The translations under genes and the position numbers were made by a program. From Dehalococcoidia bacterium (GTDB lineage: Bacteria > Chloroflexota > Dehalococcoidia > UBA2979): 64,000 nucleotides of DNA. The notes below the pieces were generated by a model that saw only the letters and a list, made by a program, of their open reading frames with translations, searched no databases and was not told the origin of the DNA. Shown here in pieces: positions 60,882-64,000 of this stretch (position 1 is the stretch's first letter; every line of letters begins with the position of its first letter). The stretch is taken from contig JALOAL010000003.1 of the NCBI GenBank assembly GCA_023228825.1, positions 1-64,000 of the forward strand, in the 5' to 3' direction.

Positions 60882-62813
60882 ATGAACCTGCACCAACCCG
60901 AGCCATGGGAACTCTTTGGCAGCGCCATGATCGAGGCGGAGGCGCTGGAACGTCGCGTGGCGGACGGCCCCCCGCGCGACCTTGCCGGCCTCGTCATCGA
61001 GGACGACGAGGTGGACCGGCTGCTCACCTCCCTGCCCGGCCTGGGCCCCCGCGAGGACGCCTTCCCCGCGCGCCGCGAGGTCACGGCGCGCCTGGCCGAA
61101 CTGCGGGAGGCCATGCACGCCGCGCTCGAGTCGCCCGCCTCCGGCTCCCGCTTCGGCGCCCTCGCGCGCGCGGCGCGCCTGGAGCGGCCCGACGTGGAGG
61201 TCTTCGCGACGCTCGCGGCGATCGAGCGCAGCCCGGCGCGCCAGCGGCTGCTGGCCTACGCGCAGGACGACGTCTCCGCCACCCGTCCGTGGGTGGCCAC
61301 GCTCGCGCGACTCTTCCCCGGCGAGCGTCCCGGCCTGCTCACCATTGCCGAGGAGTCCCGGCTCCGACGCGCCGAACTCCTCTCCGTCATCGGCGAGAAC
61401 GCCTGGGCCACGCGCCCGGTGGCGCTCGCTCCGCGCGTCCTCTGGGCGCTGGCCGGAGACGACGCCCCGGACGCCGGGCTGCCTCGAGGCTTCGAGGTGC
61501 TGCCCGCGGCCGAGCATCGCGGAGCACCGGCGCCCGGCCTCTTCCTGGTGCACGGCGGCGACCGGACGCAGCGGCGCACGGAGGCGGCGCGCCACGTGGG
61601 GGCGCCCATCCTGGCCACCGGCCTGCCGGCGGACGAGGACGGCTGGCGCGCGCTGGTGCGGGAGGCCACCGTGCGCGGCGCCGGCCTGCTACTGGAGGTG
61701 GAGGAGCCTCGCCTGCCCGCCACGGCGGCGTACTGGGTGGAGCGCGGGGACCATCTGGCCTGGGTGATCGCCTCCCCCACCCCCGTGGAGATCCGCACGC
61801 TGCCTCGCGTGCCGTGGACCGAGAGCGAACTGGCCTCGCGCATGGCGACCACAGAGGAGTGGGCGGAGGCCTTCGGTCAGCGGCCGGAGCGGGGGCACCG
61901 CCTGGACCCCGAGGCCCTGCGGCTGGCGCGCGTGGCGTACCAGGGCCTGAAGGACGTGGACGGCGCCGTCCGGCGCCTCGCCTCGGGCGCCCTCGATGAA
62001 CTCGCCACGCGCATCGAGTCGCGGCGCGGGTGGGATGCCGTGGTGCTGCCGCCACGCCAAGAGCGCCAACTGCGCGAACTGGTGGGGCGCTACACCCACT
62101 CGGCCACCGTCTTCGACCGCTGGGGATTTGGCGGCAACACGGGCATCGTGGCCCTCTTCGCCGGCCCCAGCGGCACCGGCAAGACGCTCTCCGCCGAGGT
62201 CATCGGCACCGCCCTGGGCCTGGACGTCTACAAGATCGACCTCTCGTCGCTCGTCTCCAAGTACATCGGAGAGACGGAGAAGAACCTGGAGCGCATCTTC
62301 GACGCGGCCTCCGCCGGGAACGTGGTGCTCTTCTTCGACGAAGCGGACGCCCTCTTCGGCAAGCGCTCCGAGGTCTCCGACTCCCACGACCGCTACGCCA
62401 ACATCGAGGTTGCCTACCTCCTCCAGCGCATCGAGGCCTACGAGGGCATCGTGATCCTGGCCACGAACCTGCGCGCGAACATGGACGACGCATTCCTGCG
62501 CCGTATCCACGTGGCCGTGGACTTCCGCGAGCCGGACGAAGAGCAACGCCTGGACATCTGGAAACTGGCCTTCCCGCCTGACGCCCCGCAGGAGGACCTG
62601 GACCTCCCGTGGATCGCCCAGCGCTTCCGCGTGACCGGCGGCAACATCCGCAACGCCGCCACCACCGCGGCCTTCCTGGCTGCTGAAGCCGGACGCGCCA
62701 TCGCCATGGACGATGTGGTGCGAGGCCTGGACCGGGAGTTCGAGAAACTCGGCCGGCTCCGTACGGAGGCGGACTTCGGTCCCTACTACCGCATCGTCAC
62801 CAGCAACGACTGA
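60882..62813 (+). CDS. AAA+ ATPase of the eCIS (Pvc15/Afp15-like)
   Basis: The 643-residue protein has a large N-terminal region (about 1-390, helical with Leu/Arg/Ala-rich segments) and a C-terminal AAA+ domain. Walker A GPSGTGKT is at about 428-435, Walker B VVLFFDEADALFGKRS at about 480-495, sensor VILATNLRANMD follows and the arginine finger is in DAFLRRIHVAVDF. The end has a winged-helix-like tail. It is the hallmark ATPase of eCIS loci, though its role is not settled. It stands on the opposite strand to the structural genes, divergent from the LuxR-type regulators. Confidence 0.93.
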   Translation: MNLHQPEPWELFGSAMIEAEALERRVADGPPRDLAGLVIEDDEVDRLLTSLPGLGPREDAFPARREVTARLAELREAMHAALESPASGSRFGALARAARLERPDVEVFATLAAIERSPARQRLLAYAQDDVSATRPWVATLARLFPGERPGLLTIAEESRLRRAELLSVIGENAWATRPVALAPRVLWALAGDDAPDAGLPRGFEVLPAAEHRGAPAPGLFLVHGGDRTQRRTEAARHVGAPILATGLPADEDGWRALVREATVRGAGLLLEVEEPRLPATAAYWVERGDHLAWVIASPTPVEIRTLPRVPWTESELASRMATTEEWAEAFGQRPERGHRLDPEALRLARVAYQGLKDVDGAVRRLASGALDELATRIESRRGWDAVVLPPRQERQLRELVGRYTHSATVFDRWGFGGNTGIVALFAGPSGTGKTLSAEVIGTALGLDVYKIDLSSLVSKYIGETEKNLERIFDAASAGNVVLFFDEADALFGKRSEVSDSHDRYANIEVAYLLQRIEAYEGIVILATNLRANMDDAFLRRIHVAVDFREPDEEQRLDIWKLAFPPDAPQEDLDLPWIAQRFRVTGGNIRNAATTAAFLAAEAGRAIAMDDVVRGLDREFEKLGRLRTEADFGPYYRIVTSND

Positions 62814-62839
62814 GGCGTGCCCTTCGTAGAGGGCAGTGC

Positions 62840-63610
62840 CTAGTCTCCGGCCTCCGCGCTCGCGCCGCCGCCCCCGGACTCCACGTCCGGGCGGCACGCC
62901 TCTGCCCAGCAGGAGAAGAACGCGTCCCGGTTGGGCATTTCCACCTGGACCAGCGTCTCGGCGTTCATCTCCTCGCTGGCCTCGATCACGCCGTTCTCGG
63001 CCAGGAGGAAGGCCGAGACGGCGTAGACCTCATCCGGGCTCAGCGTGCCCGGCGTCAGGAATGGCATGGCGCGGTTGATGAAGTCGTAGACGGTGGTGGC
63101 GTACGGCCAGTAGTTGCCGATGACCTTGGGCTCGCCTGGCTGCCAACCGTCCTGGGCGACCTCCGGCTCGACGATCAACTGCGGCCCGTTCCCGCCTGGC
63201 CCGTTGCCCTCGCCGTGATCGCCGTGGCACGTGGCGCACTGAGCGACGTAGACCTGGGCGCCCGTCTCCGCGATGCCACTGCCGTCCGGCAGCCCCTCAC
63301 CATCGGGGCGGACGTCGATGTTCACGGTGGCGAGGTAGGCGTCGTCCACCTCGGAGCCCAGGTCCTCCTCCAGCGCCATCTCCAGCGCGCCGTCGTAGGC
63401 GTCCTGGTAGGCGGAGGCTCCGGCGCCTCCGCCAGAGGGCGTGCTGGTGGTAGCCGCCGTAGGCGTGGATGTCATGCCCTGGGTGGCGGTAGGGCTACTG
63501 TTCGGGTCGTCCTCGTCGTCGCAGGCCACCAGCAGCACCGAGGCCGCAAGGGCAATTAGCACCAGGGTCAGCGGAGGGCGGAAGCGAGTGAGACTACTGC
63601 GCGAAGCCAT
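62840..63610 (-). CDS. Lipoprotein c-type cytochrome
   Basis: The 256-residue protein has a signal with lipobox LVAC (C30), a Thr/Ser-rich linker and a class I cytochrome c domain with the heme motif CATCH (C125, C128, H129) and a probable distal Met in RAMPFLTPGTLSP. It sits outside the membrane. It overlaps by 17 bases the 3' end of a sulfite-dehydrogenase-like gene, so it is very likely its electron acceptor (SorB/SoxD type). The two genes form an operon. Confidence 0.88.
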   Translation of the reverse strand: MASRSSLTRFRPPLTLVLIALAASVLLVACDDEDDPNSSPTATQGMTSTPTAATTSTPSGGGAGASAYQDAYDGALEMALEEDLGSEVDDAYLATVNIDVRPDGEGLPDGSGIAETGAQVYVAQCATCHGDHGEGNGPGGNGPQLIVEPEVAQDGWQPGEPKVIGNYWPYATTVYDFINRAMPFLTPGTLSPDEVYAVSAFLLAENGVIEASEEMNAETLVQVEMPNRDAFFSCWAEACRPDVESGGGGASAEAGD

Positions 63611-64000
63611 TGGTCACCGTCCCATCACTGGCTACGCGCCAGGGCTGCTGGCCGTTGTAGTGGTAGCCCGTCTGCGGCGCGTAGCGTTCCGTGTCCAGCA
63701 ACTCCTGCTGGGTAGGCTGCACATAGCCTGTCTCGTCCGTGGTGCGGCTCACGATGACCGCCTCGCTGCCGTCCCACTGCCACGGGAAGCGGAAGCGGGT
63801 GACGGCCTTCGACAGCACCGGCTCCTCCAGCCGCGCGTCCTCCCACGTGTCGCCGCCGTCCACGCTGACCTCCACACGTTCAACGCGGCCGCGGCCTGAC
63901 CAGGCCATACCGCGGATCTCCCAGAAGCCGGGGGCCGGGATGTCCTTGCCCACGGAGGGCCAGGTAATGAGGCCCTTCGCCTCCATGACGAACGTGAACT
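63594..64000 (-). CDS. Sulfite dehydrogenase/SoxC-like molybdoenzyme, 3' end only
   Basis: The visible last ~135 codons form the Mo-co dimerisation (Ig-like) domain of the sulfite oxidase family: MEAKGLITWPSVGKDIPAPGFWEIRGMAWSGRGRVERVEVSVDGGDTW then RFRFPWQWDGSEAVIVSRTTDETGYVQP. The frame stays open to the window edge with FTFV upstream, so the gene continues beyond 64000. Together with the cytochrome it would oxidise sulfite to sulfate and pass electrons to the respiratory chain. Confidence 0.9.
   Translation of the reverse strand, partial: FTFVMEAKGLITWPSVGKDIPAPGFWEIRGMAWSGRGRVERVEVSVDGGDTWEDARLEEPVLSKAVTRFRFPWQWDGSEAVIVSRTTDETGYVQPTQQELLDTERYAPQTGYHYNGQQPWRVASDGTVTNGFAQ

Noticed and set aside
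40370..62813. Interpreting the injection locus as a prophage or a type VI secretion system
   Set aside because: No capsid, terminase, portal, integrase or lysis genes are present for a phage, and no TssJ/L/M membrane complex for T6SS. AAA+ with DUF4157 and DUF4255 fits eCIS.

Overview
The window is high-GC bacterial chromosome. It opens with a reverse-strand 16S rRNA gene cut by the left edge. The 16S sequence, a stand-alone small B12-binding subunit of methylmalonyl-CoA mutase, GTG starts, many overlapping gene pairs and the absence of outer-membrane genes suggest a Chloroflexota bacterium, perhaps of the Dehalococcoidia/Tepidiforma type. This placement is inferred from memory of such genomes and not from a search.

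Left part (1-9.1 kb): 16S rRNA with its promoter and leader, then a minus-strand run of housekeeping and propionate genes: tilS, a DivIC-like division protein, a degenerate histidine-phosphatase-like protein, meaB, the two methylmalonyl-CoA mutase subunits, a double-VOC methylmalonyl-CoA epimerase and a DinB/ClbS-type protein. Together the mutase subunits, epimerase and MeaB interconvert methylmalonyl-CoA and succinyl-CoA. Middle-left (9-28 kb): two tRNAs (Val, Met), GNAT acetyltransferases, a RecQ helicase with an added zinc ribbon, two Fe-S assembly proteins, glutathione peroxidase, small membrane proteins, an ABC exporter, a family 5 uracil-DNA glycosylase, a DUF35/thiolase pair, a family 9 glycosyltransferase and a VanY-like peptidase. 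Several intergenic gaps here carry short tandem repeats, often with an 11-bp period.

Middle (27-40 kb): a catabolic region with two SDR dehydrogenases, a carboxylesterase, a P450 with its own 3-Cys ferredoxin, a luciferase-like flavin monooxygenase, a LacI-type regulator beside a perfect palindrome, a CaiB-type CoA-transferase, an enoyl-CoA hydratase, a double VOC protein and an acyl-CoA dehydrogenase. This is a plausible pathway for a terpenoid, steroid or aromatic CoA-activated substrate.

Right part (40.3-62.8 kb): a nearly complete extracellular-type contractile injection system (eCIS). It encodes sheath, two tube proteins, tail-assembly protein, a DUF6760-like protein, LysM cap/adaptor, VgrG-like spike, PAAR tip, gp25, baseplate J, tail protein I, a DUF4255 terminator, an AAA+ ATPase and a DUF4157 metalloprotease-like protein with 45-bp repeats. 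It also carries unusual parts: a 1636-residue Pro/Ala/Ser-rich protein in the tape-measure position, three response-regulator-like proteins, and two single-pass membrane proteins (an Ig-like/HlyD-like one and a zinc-ribbon/beta-propeller one) that could dock the particle to the membrane. No tail fibre or recognisable toxin is encoded. The window ends with a lipoprotein cytochrome c and the 3' end of a sulfite-dehydrogenase-like molybdoenzyme gene.
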